Shown here one piece after another: positions 9,051-19,371 of a stretch of 64,000 nucleotides of DNA. The translations under genes were made by a program, and so were the position numbers. The notes beneath the pieces are model-generated. The model did not search any database, had not been told where the DNA came from, and saw only the letters and a list, made by a program, of their open reading frames with translations. Within the stretch, counting starts at the first letter, position 1. Each line of letters opens with the position of its first letter. The stretch is from Symsagittifera roscoffensis (Eukaryota > Xenacoelomorpha > Acoela > Convolutidae), in assembly GCF_963678635.1 (NCBI RefSeq), contig NC_087068.1, positions 58,699,896 to 58,763,895 of the forward strand. Direction: 5' to 3'.

Positions 9051-10538
9051 ATGACGGAGGGAGAAGAAGTCGGGCTTGAGAAGCGGTTGGGTTTGCTCAA
9101 CGGATGCGGAATTATCATCGGCAACATCGTCGGCTCTGGGATTTTCATTTCCCCGACTGGAGTGCTGACAAACTGCGGATCAGTGGGAATGTCCTTAGTC
9201 TTTTGGACCCTCTGTGGACTCTACTCTATCTTAGGAGCTCTTTGCTACGCTGAGCTGGGGACGACCATAAAAGCATCGGGAGGAGAGTATGCCTATATAT
9301 ACGAAGCATTCGGACCGTTAATGGCCTTTATGCAAATGTGGGTAACGGTATTAGTGATTAGGCCGGCTGCGCAAGCTATCGTGTCTCTTACCTTTGCTCA
9401 ATACATCGTGCAGCCTATCGCCGATCACCTGGAATTGGGATGCTCGCCGGAAGACACCAAAACAGCCGTTTTGTGCCTCGCATTTGCTTGCATCTTCCTC
9501 ATCACCTTCATCAATTGCGTCAGTGTCAAAGTGAGCACCTGGATCAACGATATCTTCATGATAGCCAAGGTGCTCTCTCTTGTCCTCATTATCGTTACAG
9601 GCGCATTTCATATGATCTTCAAGGGGCAGACCCAGAACTACAAAGGTGCATTTGAAGGAACTATTTGGAACCCGTTTGACTTGTCAATGGCCTTCTACAG
9701 TGGAATGTTTGCGTATGCAGGCTGGAACTACCTCAACTTCATGACTGACGAAATTGTGAACCCCAATCGAAATCTTCCATTGGCAATCATTATTTCGCTT
9801 CCTCTCGTCACTGTTATCTACGTCCTGGCCAATGTTGCATATTTTGCTGCAATGTCTCCCGAGGAAATGAAAGCGTCAAGTGCTGTCGGAATCAGTTTTG
9901 CTGATGAGTTTTTGGGTCCTGTTTCCTGGATCATGCCAATACTGGTGGCGTGCTCAACTTTCAGTGCAGTCAATGGAAGCATCATGACCGGATCCCGATT
10001 GACGTTTGCAGGCGCCAAGAATCGACAGATGCCGCAGTTCCTGGCCATGATAAATCTGGACTTCAAGACTCCGATACCATCCGTGTTTCTTACCGGTTTC
10101 ATCTCTTGCTTGATGTGCTTGCCGGACGATATCGGATCAATTCTGAACTATTTCAGTTTCGTGTTTTATTTCACAATCGAGCTCGCAGTGTGTGTGCTGA
10201 TATTCTTGCGGTTTAAGCGTCCCGAGTTGGAACGACCTATAAAGTTTCCGATCGTGATGCCGATTGCGTTTGTTCTTATCTGCACTTTAGTTCTGTTGCT
10301 CTCGATCAAAGCGGACCCAATGTCCACTGTCATGGGACTTCTTATGACTCTTTCGGCTATTCCAGTTTACTTCATATTTGTAGTCTGGGAAGATAAGTTG
10401 AGGATAATCTACATTCCGCAGATAGTTGAGAAGTTCACCCTTTTCCTCCAGAAGTGGCTCAAACTGGTACCAGAGAAAGCAGACAATGCAATCCAGATGA
10501 CACCGACCAGTGGCGAAAAGGGGGCCACGGAGGCCTAA
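9051..10538 (+). CDS. SLC7 family (LAT-type) heteromeric amino-acid transporter light chain
   Basis: 495-residue multi-pass membrane protein, the usual length for the LAT subfamily (SLC7A5-SLC7A13) of plasma-membrane amino-acid exchangers. It starts LEKRLGLLNGCGIIIGNIVGSGIF: the GSG at residues 28-30 lies in the unwound first helix that binds the substrate carboxyl/amino groups. About 12 hydrophobic segments follow, with conserved signatures YAELGTTIKASGGEYAYI (66-83) and FAYAGWNYLNFMTDEI. Cys131 (ELGCSPED) occupies the position that, in LAT proteins, forms the disulfide with the heavy chain (4F2hc/rBAT, SLC3), so a heavy-chain partner is expected. The coding region has no intron here, whereas vertebrate homologues have many. 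A polyadenylation signal AATAAA is at 10,720-10,725. Substrate preference cannot be read from the sequence. Confidence 0.93.
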   Translation: MTEGEEVGLEKRLGLLNGCGIIIGNIVGSGIFISPTGVLTNCGSVGMSLVFWTLCGLYSILGALCYAELGTTIKASGGEYAYIYEAFGPLMAFMQMWVTVLVIRPAAQAIVSLTFAQYIVQPIADHLELGCSPEDTKTAVLCLAFACIFLITFINCVSVKVSTWINDIFMIAKVLSLVLIIVTGAFHMIFKGQTQNYKGAFEGTIWNPFDLSMAFYSGMFAYAGWNYLNFMTDEIVNPNRNLPLAIIISLPLVTVIYVLANVAYFAAMSPEEMKASSAVGISFADEFLGPVSWIMPILVACSTFSAVNGSIMTGSRLTFAGAKNRQMPQFLAMINLDFKTPIPSVFLTGFISCLMCLPDDIGSILNYFSFVFYFTIELAVCVLIFLRFKRPELERPIKFPIVMPIAFVLICTLVLLLSIKADPMSTVMGLLMTLSAIPVYFIFVVWEDKLRIIYIPQIVEKFTLFLQKWLKLVPEKADNAIQMTPTSGEKGATEA

Positions 10539-10719
10539 GAAGATTACTTTGGTGGTGAGCGTTTAATTAGAGGAACTTCTGAAATATATATCAAAGAGTA
10601 CTGACAAGATATGAAATTATGCAATCAGAAGTGTCGGTAGGAACAGGGTCAGATTTTTTAGAGCAGTTGTACCCCTTCCTCTGAGATTTGGCTCCCGCAT
10701 CACCTGAAAACTCTCCTTA

Positions 10720-10725
10720 AATAAA
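10720..10725 (+). terminator. Polyadenylation signal of the SLC7-like gene
   Basis: AATAAA about 180 bp after the stop codon, in the right orientation. Confidence 0.5.
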
Positions 10726-10889
10726 TTTTTTGACATGCTTTTTTCGTCGATTTTCGCTAGAATATTTCAGAGCTTCTTTGAACAGTAAACTGTAATAGCA
10801 CAGTTTTTTTAGGTCAAAACTTTCGTAAAAGGACCTAAAATGGAACTAAAAGTTTTCGAAAAACAGATTTAAAAAGAAGTTTCTAAAAA

Positions 10890-11110
10890 AACTTCATTGT
10901 CTAGACCCTATGGTGGGGTGATGTCTCCCAGATGCTTTAAGTTTCCGAGATGTCGTTTTTATGATTTTTAATAGAAAAAAACTCTCTAAATTAAAAATGT
11001 CGACCCTAAGATGGTTATCTCAGGTTACTCTCGGAGGTGGCAGATGCGGCCTCCAAAAATGACTGCTAAATTCCTTTTGGTTTCCGAGAGAAGAAGTGAA
11101 TCTGGTCTTC
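10890..11110. repeat. Dispersed copies of the ~160-bp satellite-like unit
   Basis: Contains the phrases TTTCCGAGATGTCGTTTTTATGATTTTT and, about 100-150 bp on, GGTTACTCTCGGAGG with TTTGGTTTCCGAGAG, matching the tandem array at 16.8-17.7 kb. About one and a half diverged units. Confidence 0.5.
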
Positions 11111-13104
11111 AATTATAACTTCCAAAGTTACGCTAGATTTTTTCAATTAATTGATCTTTGTCCTATTCGTGGAAGTGGCGAAACATAGCTTTTCCTTAAA
11201 GTTTCGACAGTGATTTGAATTTATTGCTCTTATCATTTGATCTGAACTTAATTGAGTGAGAAAAATAGGGAAGCGAATGATGTTATTTTTGGGAGATTGA
11301 AGCGGCTACTGTTGTTTATGCTCATACCACACTTGTTTAGGGGGCTGTGGATTCTTATCAACCACTGCCAAAACTGTTGCGGTCAATCAATCACCGGACA
11401 AAGCACAACACAACAATGGATAATAATCAAGTAGCTGAAATCACTCAAATCGTCAAATGCTTCATATATTCTTACAGCAGCTGTATTTTGTGTTTGAAAC
11501 CTGTAAATTGTAACCACCCTTTACTCTCAAGTAGTGCTCTTTTACTAGTTGTTTGCAAGGTATAGCTCTTTGAAATTTTGCAGAGACGCTTCAAAAAGCA
11601 GTGCTTTGATTTGACAAATTGTTTTGGCAAAGGTGGATTTGTGTAGTAGTGTCTATTTTGGATCTTTTCGGATGATTTGCTGTCGCCGTTGAGACTGTTC
11701 GAAAAATTAAAATCAGAACTCACGAAAAGATTCATGTTCAACCTCGAAATTGTTTATTATTATGCTGAAATTGATTCCAAAATCCCTGATCTTGACTGTA
11801 CCACTATGAGAAGAGAAAAAAACAAGGTTTGAGCAAAGTTTGTTCAATTGAAATATTGTCAGAGGGAAAAGCATCAATTTTGCGTGGATTTTGGTTATGA
11901 AAAAAGGATGAGATTTAAGTTTGATGCGCACAACCGGCAAGTAGTTTTTCTCTGCCAAAGTTTACAGCAGTATTCCAGTCAATTACCTCATTCTGAATCT
12001 TTGCAGTTTACTGGTCATATTGTTTCTCTTGGTCAAATTCTCTCTCCTAATGGCTGTTAACCAATTATTAATTAACCAACTGCTGCAGTTAAATTCGTAA
12101 ACAACTCGTTTCATTTTCAATCGTACTCGTTGAAATATCAGGACGATTGTTCCAAGTTGGGTTCAAGGGTATATCTGTTTTTACTTTATGATAATTAATG
12201 GATTCAATTGTATTTGTATTTGGACTACTGTATTCGCTATTTGTAAATTAATCGAAGATTAAGCTTACAAATTCACTCACTAACATGACTTTTCACGTTT
12301 CAATTTGATTTGTTTGCTGATGGTATGGCCGAGACAACTGAAGGCTCCTTACTTGTTGACAAAAGTATCGACATGTTTAATTTAATTCGTGAAGTACTTT
12401 TTCAAAATGCTCTCGAAATTTTTGTTGCTCAAGCAATTACTCAATTTTTCTACATAATAATTACAGCCATTGATCCGTATCTGTTCTTTGTTATTCTCTT
12501 CGAGCTGAATTTTAAAAAAATCCTCTATTCCGAATGGCTATTTGGTTTTGTGAGCCTTCGGTTGATTAAACACATGCCATTAAAACTAACCCGCTTTTAC
12601 ATTATATATATCAGAACATGTATCTTTCGCTTCCTTGTAATCCAACATAATCAGATAGTTGAGAATGAGTAATGATATTTGAGCCACGTTGCGATAGTCA
12701 TCAACAAGTTTTCCGTCTTTTAAAATTTCAAACCGAAATGCGTAGTCGGAATATCAGAGAAAGTCTGATCTGGTTTCAAATTCAAATGTAAGTTTAATGT
12801 TCTGAAGTGTACTTTCAAATTAAGCAGGGGGACTTCGCACACAAAATTTAAATAATCTCCCTAATTTTTCTTAATTTAAAGGATCAAGTTAACTATCTTC
12901 CCGTAAAACAACCAAATTAACAATCGGAATATAATTTTTTTGAGTTTCTTTATCAAGTTTTTCTTTACCAAGTTCTCACGCTACCTATTCGTAGCTGAAA
13001 AGGAAAAATTTGACTAATATGACCCTCCTAATAGATCAAAGTTACATAATAGCCTTTTCGCCTGATCTGATGTAAGTTCCGTGAAAGACGTTAGGACGAA
13101 GTAA
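11111..13104. other. No recognisable gene
   Basis: AT-rich intergenic sequence. A hydrophobic open frame at 12,310-12,672 (120 codons) and overlapping frames near 11.25-11.96 kb show no domain, no codon pattern like the nearby genes and no plausible partner exons. Confidence 0.5.
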
Positions 13105-13175
13105 GCATGGTTAGCCTAGTGCGATTAATTAGTTGTCGCACCAAGGCCAAGTATTAGTTTCAATCCCAATTTTTT
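13105..13175 (+). repeat. tRNA-like SINE head, diverged
   Basis: TGGTTAGCCTAGTGCG resembles a pol III A box and AGTTTCAATCCC a B box, about 45 bp apart. The tail shared by the other SINE copies is not evident. Confidence 0.35.
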
Positions 13176-13763
13176 TCCAGATCAACTTGGTTTCGTTTTC
13201 GATTTTTTTTCTAATGATGTTTCTATTGTTTTGCTGGATCTATACGTGACAGGAGGGTGTTAATTGGATCTTTTTTCCATTGAAATGTAAAATAGTGGTA
13301 AATTGTGTAACGTGGCTTCAGCTTACGAGCAAAGAATGTGGGCACTGTTGATGATTTGTGTTGTGCTGTCTCCTCTCCTCCAACTGTTGTATCTGCTCAA
13401 CTGTGTATGGGATGCTGGTTGTACTAAGTACTTGAATATGTTAATCATTTATAGCTAATGTTCAATATAATTGTTCTTGAACACAGTTTTTATTTCAGTG
13501 TAGTAAACAGGAGCTGAGGAGGTTGTTAGTATTTCATGTGTTATGACTAAAAAATGTCTAAATTCTTGTGGGATTTCTCGGAGTATCCCTTTCTTATCTC
13601 GGAACTACTTGAGTTTACCATTAGCAATTGCTGGTCCTAAACTACTCGATTTGAATCAAATAATTAGCTAGACGTTAAGTGTCCTAGTGCGATATGTAGC
13701 ATTTGCAAATTAATAGCATCTGTTCACTTAATGAGGCTTTATTGGTAGTTAGTGTTTGAATTT

Positions 13764-13932
13764 TCAAGTGACCAGGCGCAGATGCGTTGACGTGAGAATC
13801 AATATCTCCAGGTTGGAAGTACAAATCCGTGACATAGCAAAACATTTCCGGCCTGGGCTTTTTTGTTTGTTTTTAGAGCTACTTTCGTTTTCTTGCGTGT
13901 GTTGACGAAGCGCAGCTTAGCGTCTGTGTAAA
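13764..13932 (+). repeat. tRNA-derived SINE, copy 2
   Basis: Begins AAGTGACCAGGCGCAGATGCG and shares both the head (A-box-like GGCGCAGATGCG, B-box-like GTACAAATCCG) and the tail (TTGACGAAGCGCAGCTTAGC, GTCTGTGT) with the copy at 32,071-32,254. Length about 170 bp, which suits a pol III-transcribed SINE. Confidence 0.55.
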
Positions 13933-14766
13933 TTTTGGTCACAGGACACAGCGTACTTTATTAGTTGATCACGCTCTAGCTACTCATTTTGTGCGTTCAG
14001 CTGAGAGAAAAGATCCAAGCGTAGGACGACGCAAGTCCTGGTTTTGTTTTCGGCCGGGCCTCTAGTCTGTTTTTTTTTGCAATATGAAACCTAATGCATT
14101 GTTGCACGACCGTTTGTCCGCTTACTGTCCGGAAAATGCCAGTTTTCACCAACTGTATTAAGTTTTTGCAACGGCGTGAAGTTTTAAAACACGGTCGAGC
14201 AGAGGAAACTTCTCACTCTGACGATTCAATTTTCTGATTAAAAATGTTGCAGATGGCTTGATTAACTTTTTTTACTCCATTTATTCGAAAAAGTGTTCCT
14301 TCTGAAAAATTATTGGCAATTGTAGAAAACTGGCATCTTCAGACCCTGAAAACACTGGGAAGTGCTCAAAACCAAGGAATGACACTTTCTTAAAATATAG
14401 CTGAGAATATTTGCTCATGGGCCATGCAAAAAGCTTGTTTAACTACCTCACAACTGCTGTTCATATTGGTCTTTGAAATACGGCTCTTAGATGGTAAAGA
14501 AACAAATAAACGCATACTTGAGTTTGCGTTTTTTTACCACTATTGTAGTAAAGAATGGTGAAACATTTGCAAAAATTTTACTTGTAGCAACATGTTTCAG
14601 ACAACTAGATCTGCTATTTGACGGAAGGAACTCTTCAACGAATACTTACTGGCTTAACTTGATTTAACACGATTAAAATTCGCAGTCTTTTTGGCCTACC
14701 ATAAGGAATTGTACTATTCCTTTCTCTCGTCTTTTTAGCTGCCGAATTGTTTCTCAGTTCATCAGA
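13933..14766. other. Upstream region of the B-box gene; no other gene seen
   Basis: No open frame or repeat recognised. The stretch TTTAGCTGCCGAATTG just before 14,767 may be the 5' UTR. Confidence 0.4.
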
Positions 14767-16503
14767 ATGGAAGCTGAAACAGATAGCGAAGCTGGATCGA
14801 GTCAAGTCGCGGTTACTTTTAACTGCTCTGTATGCACGATGAAAATTGCTGATTTAAAACTGAAGTTTAGATGTACAACGTGTGAACAAGCGAAAAGCGC
14901 CGATTCCTCCGACCAAGGCTCAGTTTTTCTCATGTGTGAAGTGTGTATTCAAAGTCATACAAGAAGAAAACACGATGTTTTGGACTATAAACAAATGGAA
15001 GCTATTGTATGTCAGCAGCATTTCGTACCTTGCAGCTCCTTCTGCGTAGATTGCGATCAACTGATTTGTAATATGTGCGTTGCTCAAAAACACGCAATCG
15101 AAGGACACAAATTTGTTGCGCTGGAGGAACAAGCCAACGAAATAAAAGCCAAAGTGCATGAAGCTTTAAGCGATATTGACAAAGAATACAAGCCGATTGT
15201 CAAAAATTTAGCCAGCGCTAAAAAATTTGCTGATCACGTGAAAAAAATGGGCGTAGACATGTCACACGATGATGGCATCAAAGTTAAAGTTATTCAATTG
15301 TTTCAAGATGCTTTACAAGAAGTAAACGAAGACTTCAAGTCTGTTCTAGAATCTGCGAGCTCAAATGAATCGAGAACCAACGAATTCGTTAAGAAATTAG
15401 AAGAAGTTCGCGATTCCGCTGAGTCAAAGCAACGTAAATGGCGAGAGTTACTCAGCTTCTCAGATGGTCGTCTCGTCAAAGAATTCGACCTGAATTTACT
15501 CGAAACTTCAGTTGAGGTTTATGACAGTTTAATTTGCTATGAATCTTTTGGCTCAAACGAAGTTGTAGTTGCTGTCGAACACAATCTGAAAGAATCCTTG
15601 AAACTCACTTTGAAAGCGTTCACTGCAGAAATGGTCGAAGCGCTGACTTCCATCACTGAAAGTGCAATCGATACTAATTCGTCCAAATTACCATTACCTG
15701 TTGATTGCAATTATTTCAAAAATTACCCGTATAAAAAAATTAAAATGGCGGCTTCTGACTCCTATTTATGTATTGCACACTTCCGTGAAAACAGCGACTG
15801 CATTTCATTCGAATTTATTGACAAGAGTGATAACGCAACATTGATATGTGTTAAGGAGGTAGATAGCAAGTTTTTCCGACTGTTTTCTTGTTTAGGAGGC
15901 GTGGTGTTTCAAGTTGGCGAAAAAGGCTATCAGGCTTTCAAGACTGTGGATGGAAAAGTTCAGCTGGTCGATCGGTGGGAAATAGATGTTCCCAACGTTC
16001 AAGGATTCTTTTATCACAAAGGAGCCTTTCAGCATCATTTTTATACAATATCGACTACATCGAATTGGAACTGGCAGTTTGCAGATAACTTGTACGATGA
16101 CATTACTTTCGGTCCTGTTGAAAGGTTCGCTGTTTCGTCGAATGTAAATCCAAATATGTTATACGCGGCGAATTGGATTTGCCCTAATGCAATTGGAATC
16201 TATATGAAACTTCAGCGTGGTTATAAAGCTGCAGGTGGTTGGGACGCTCAGACTGTTCAGCCTGTCACCAACATTGTCTTTGAAATGTTTAGTAAACTAC
16301 TGTTTGTCATTGCGTATTCCATATCGAAAAACGAAGTTAGATTTGCCTATAGCCAATTCATCAGTGATTCATTAAAAAATGTGCGAGCCTCCATCAAAAC
16401 AGCCAATTTGAAATCAGTTTTGGATATTCAGTTCTTCAATTCGGACTGTTATTTTCTCACGCAGAGAGGAAACGTCATTCGTCGTAAAAATTTCTTCTTT
16501 TAG
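14767..16503 (+). CDS. Double B-box (TRIM-like) protein without RING
   Basis: 578 residues, one exon. B-box 1 uses C20, C23, C36, C39, C57, C60, H64 and H69; B-box 2 uses C82, H85, C93, C96, C101, C104, H109 and H114, so both zinc-binding sets are complete. Residues about 120-230 are charged and helical, as in the coiled coil that follows B-boxes in TRIM proteins (EEQANEIKAKVHEALSDI, FVKKLEEVRDSAESKQRKW). There is no RING domain before the first B-box, so direct E3 ligase activity is not expected. The C-terminal 270 residues have repeated beta-strand-like segments (FRLFSCLGGVVFQVGEKG, PNMLYAANWICPNAIGIYM) and may form a propeller-like domain, but I see no NHL, SPRY or filamin signature. Polyadenylation signals lie at 16,593-16,603. 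Function unknown; TRIM-like scaffolds often act in ubiquitin signalling or innate defence. Confidence 0.88.
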   Translation: MEAETDSEAGSSQVAVTFNCSVCTMKIADLKLKFRCTTCEQAKSADSSDQGSVFLMCEVCIQSHTRRKHDVLDYKQMEAIVCQQHFVPCSSFCVDCDQLICNMCVAQKHAIEGHKFVALEEQANEIKAKVHEALSDIDKEYKPIVKNLASAKKFADHVKKMGVDMSHDDGIKVKVIQLFQDALQEVNEDFKSVLESASSNESRTNEFVKKLEEVRDSAESKQRKWRELLSFSDGRLVKEFDLNLLETSVEVYDSLICYESFGSNEVVVAVEHNLKESLKLTLKAFTAEMVEALTSITESAIDTNSSKLPLPVDCNYFKNYPYKKIKMAASDSYLCIAHFRENSDCISFEFIDKSDNATLICVKEVDSKFFRLFSCLGGVVFQVGEKGYQAFKTVDGKVQLVDRWEIDVPNVQGFFYHKGAFQHHFYTISTTSNWNWQFADNLYDDITFGPVERFAVSSNVNPNMLYAANWICPNAIGIYMKLQRGYKAAGGWDAQTVQPVTNIVFEMFSKLLFVIAYSISKNEVRFAYSQFISDSLKNVRASIKTANLKSVLDIQFFNSDCYFLTQRGNVIRRKNFFF

Positions 16504-16592
16504 CTGAGCTGAGAATCAATTGAACCCTAGTGTTTCAAATAGACAAGTAGAGCGTTCCTTTCATATGTTTGAGGGTAGCTTATACATATTAT

Positions 16593-16603
16593 AATAAAAT
16601 AAA
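16593..16603 (+). terminator. Tandem polyadenylation signals of the B-box gene
   Basis: Two overlapping AATAAA motifs (16,593-16,598 and 16,598-16,603), 90-100 bp after the stop codon. Confidence 0.6.
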
Positions 16604-16814
16604 TCAACCGTCTATTTCTCTATTAGTAGCGTTATATACTGTTCAGCTAGATGGAAAATTTCGTACAGGTGTTTGAATTGTAATATTTGTTCCCACGTGT
16701 TTTTGAGCTAATCTGCTTTTCGTTCAAAGTTAACTGCGCTCAGGAAAATTTTTGCATATTCCGTTGAATTAGATAGCATATTGGCTCTCCGAATCCAATG
16801 GACAGAAAAACTAC

Positions 16815-17720
16815 TCTGAGTTGGGTGCTGTCAGAGTACTCTCAAGGATGACGAATTTTGTCTTTTTGTCTCCGAAAGTTACTCTCAAATCCTTGTAGTT
16901 TTCGAGATATGACGTGTTTTATGATTTCTTCTTATTTTTTCAGGAAACTTAGATTATAAAGATTTGAAATACCTTATTTGTAATTGGGTACTGTAAGGGT
17001 ACTCTCAGGAGCGTCAAGATATAAATCTTGCGTCCAGATGCGACTGCTCATATGCTCTCCGTTTTTGAGATACGACGTTTTTTGTGATTTTTAAAAAAAA
17101 ACTTTCAGAAATCTTAGATAGTTTTGGTCAAACTTTGAAATTCCCAATTCTCTATTTTGGAGGCTGTCAGAATACTATTTGAGCAGCGATTTCCAATTAT
17201 GACTGTTCAAATCTTTGTAGTTTACGAGATATGACAAGTGATGTGATTTTTTTAAATCTCAGAAAATTTAGTTTTAGTTTCAAATTTTTAAATAACCGAA
17301 CTTTTATTTGGAAGCTGTCAGAGAACTCTGGAGTGGTTGGAAATCTTGCTTCCAAATATAACTGTTCAGGACTTTTTAATTTTCCGAAAGTGACGTTTTT
17401 GTGGTTCTTCAATTTTTTTCGAATCTTAAATTTAAAATTTTTCGCTAAATTCAAAGTTCTTAGCCCTGTAGTTGGGTTAGTAGGTTACTCTCAGGAGTAA
17501 GAATTTTAGCGTTCAAATGCGTCTGCTGACATGCTTTTAGTTTCCAAGATGTGACTTTTTTATGTCATTTTAAAATTTAAAAAATACTTCGACATGCAAA
17601 ACTTCTAATGGTTTTTCGAAATTTGAATTTAAAAATTCATGGAAAAAAACTCGAACGTACGAACCCTGTTATTGGGTAGTGTCAGAGTAGACTTAAAGGT
17701 TCTTGATCTTCTTTTTGTTT
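16815..17720. repeat. Tandem repeat of about 150-200 bp units (about six copies)
   Basis: Each unit carries a CTGTCAGAGTACTCTCAGG-type block and, about 80-90 bp later, a TTTCCGAGATATGACGTTTT-type block. The first block recurs near 16,829, 16,992, 17,166, 17,317, 17,484 and 17,681; the second near 16,913, 17,068, 17,225, 17,386 and 17,548. Units are well diverged, so the array is old. Copies also occur near 10.9-11.1 and 34.9-35.1 kb. Open frames here on both strands are not genes. Confidence 0.7.
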
Positions 17721-17896
17721 CAATATAAGCGGTTTTTTTCTGAGTTCTCAAAAATTCGAAGCACAGGAAGTGTGTTACACGCTAGTTTTATCTTAAGATT
17801 TACCAGCAGAATAAAAAGTTTACCAATTGATGATCTAGTGAACTTAATTGGGTAATTTTTCCCAGAGAATTGTCAATCATAAATTGTTCTTAGTAT

Positions 17897-18266
17897 CAGG
17901 GGCGGATCTAGGATTTTCTCGAGGGGGGGGGGCGGATTTCAAAACTTTTTCGAAAATTTTGTCGACCCTGTTTTGGTCAAATTTTCTGCGCTGCAGGCAA
18001 AATATTGAAAAACAGGCCAAAAAAGGCGTTTTTAAGCACTTTTTGGAAAGTTTTGACCAAAAAATCGCGTTTTTTGGCGCGGACTCGTCCCTCAAAATTA
18101 GTATATATTGGCGGCGAAGGCGCCTTCAGAAACTTTTTAGGGTCCGTCACCAAATATGGATATCTCAATATAGTACAAAGGGGACCCTTTAGGTCGGCAG
18201 GGGGTCGAATCCCTAAGAAGAGGGGGCGTTCCACCCCCCCCCCCCCCCCCCCTAAATCTGCCCCTG
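17897..18266 (+). mobile_element. hAT-like non-autonomous DNA transposon (MITE), copy 2
   Basis: 370 bp bounded by CAGGGGCGGATCTAGG at the left and, inverted, CAGGGGCAGATTTAGG at the right: imperfect terminal inverted repeats of the hAT type. Flanks CTTAGTAT (17,889-17,896) and TTTAGAAT (18,267-18,274) agree at six of eight positions, as expected for an aged 8-bp target duplication. It contains a G run after the left end and a C run of about 19 before the right end. No transposase; it would depend on an autonomous hAT element. Confidence 0.75.
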
Positions 18267-18985
18267 TTTAGAATTAAAAGAGGTTAAACACATGCGTAAG
18301 TTTTCTTTGTTTCCATGCGTTCGATTCTACTCCAACTGTCTGTTGGCTATAATTGTTTTAGTTTCGATTGAAGAGTATGCAAAAAAGCTTAATTTTTAAG
18401 CTTCGTCTTAGAGCAAAATAAGCTTGAATAAGCGTTCGTATTTTTGCTGCGTTTTCGCAGCATTCTTCCGAGCTCGGCCGCATATGATCAAATCAAGAGG
18501 TTTATCACTCATGTGGTTGATATAGTTGTAAAATGCTTCCGTTCGACAATTTATAAGAAAGAGGAGCTTGTATCGTGTTGGTGCCCTCCGCTGCATCGTT
18601 GCTTCTGCCTCATTTTCAAATGGGAATATATAGAGTGATATAAAAGGAAAGCCAATTTTTCTGAAAATTTCTGCTGTCCTTATTGTGTATCCAGTATTTT
18701 TGCGATGATTTTTCTGTCAATGGCTGTGTGGTGGGATATATACAATGAAATTTTCATCGAAGTTCAGCTTCCCAACTCTAAAATAATGTTTTCAATGGTT
18801 TCTCGTCCAATTAATTTACTTAAAGTTTCAATCTGCTTAATTGTTGCTAGTTTTGATGAATTAGGAACCAATCTTATAATGTGATATATAAACAAAAAAG
18901 GGACAAGATGAATTTTTTAACAATTGTTGCGAACAAGCTTGAACACATCACGCTTCCATTTTGAACACAGAGTGATGATGGAAGA
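18267..18985. other. No recognisable gene
   Basis: AT-rich sequence between the MITE and the LINE remnant. Short open frames on both strands at 18.4-18.6 kb have no recognisable content. Confidence 0.45.
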
Positions 18986-19141
18986 AACGTCCTTTTTGCA
19001 ATGTTTACTTGACAACCCAGAGCACCATCATGGGTTTTGCAGCGCCAGCCTGGCAACCATGGATTGCGAGATCAGAGATAGTTCGTCTGGAGCGGACCCA
19101 GAACAGAGTCCTCAGACGCATCACTGGCAGACGTCTTCTTC
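18986..19141 (+). pseudogene. LINE C-terminal fragment, 5' of the LTR insertion
   Basis: Translates as MGFAAPAWQPWIARSEIVRL followed by ERTQNRVLRRITG, the typical segment after the RT core of jockey/I-group LINEs. It is cut by the LTR element at 19,141/19,142; the same element continues at 25,353. A frame change occurs shortly before the insertion point, so this LINE was already decayed. Confidence 0.65.
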
Positions 19142-19371
19142 TGTCAGGGGCTACAATATGTTCAGTTGTCAATCATCATCTTAGTGTCAATCATTCGAGT
19201 TGCTATTATTAGTTCCCAGACCTTAATCAAGTGTGAGACTGGTACCTGCCTGTCAATCAACTAAAGCTGTCTAGCTGTTAAGGGTTGACCTCTAAGTTCA
19301 CTCTCTTATTTATGCGAACTAGAATTCAGTCAATTAACTATTTAACAGCCATCTTTTACAAACCCTTGTTA
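19142..19371 (+). repeat. 5' LTR
   Basis: 230 bp, starts TGTCAGGGGC and ends CCCTTGTTA; identical by eye to 25,123-25,352. It starts with TG but ends TA rather than the common CA. The final A is also the first base of the gag-pol start codon. Confidence 0.93.

Noticed and set aside
12310-12672. 120-codon hydrophobic frame
   Set aside because: No domain, AT-driven Phe/Ile/Leu composition, no homologue recognised; hydrophobicity follows from T-rich sequence.
13105-13175. Genuine tRNA gene
   Set aside because: A- and B-box-like motifs are present but no cloverleaf could be drawn, and similar heads recur with a shared tail, so a SINE is more likely.
17877-18271. Overlapping open frames on both strands
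   Set aside because: They lie in the hAT-like MITE and read through its homopolymer tracts; no protein features.
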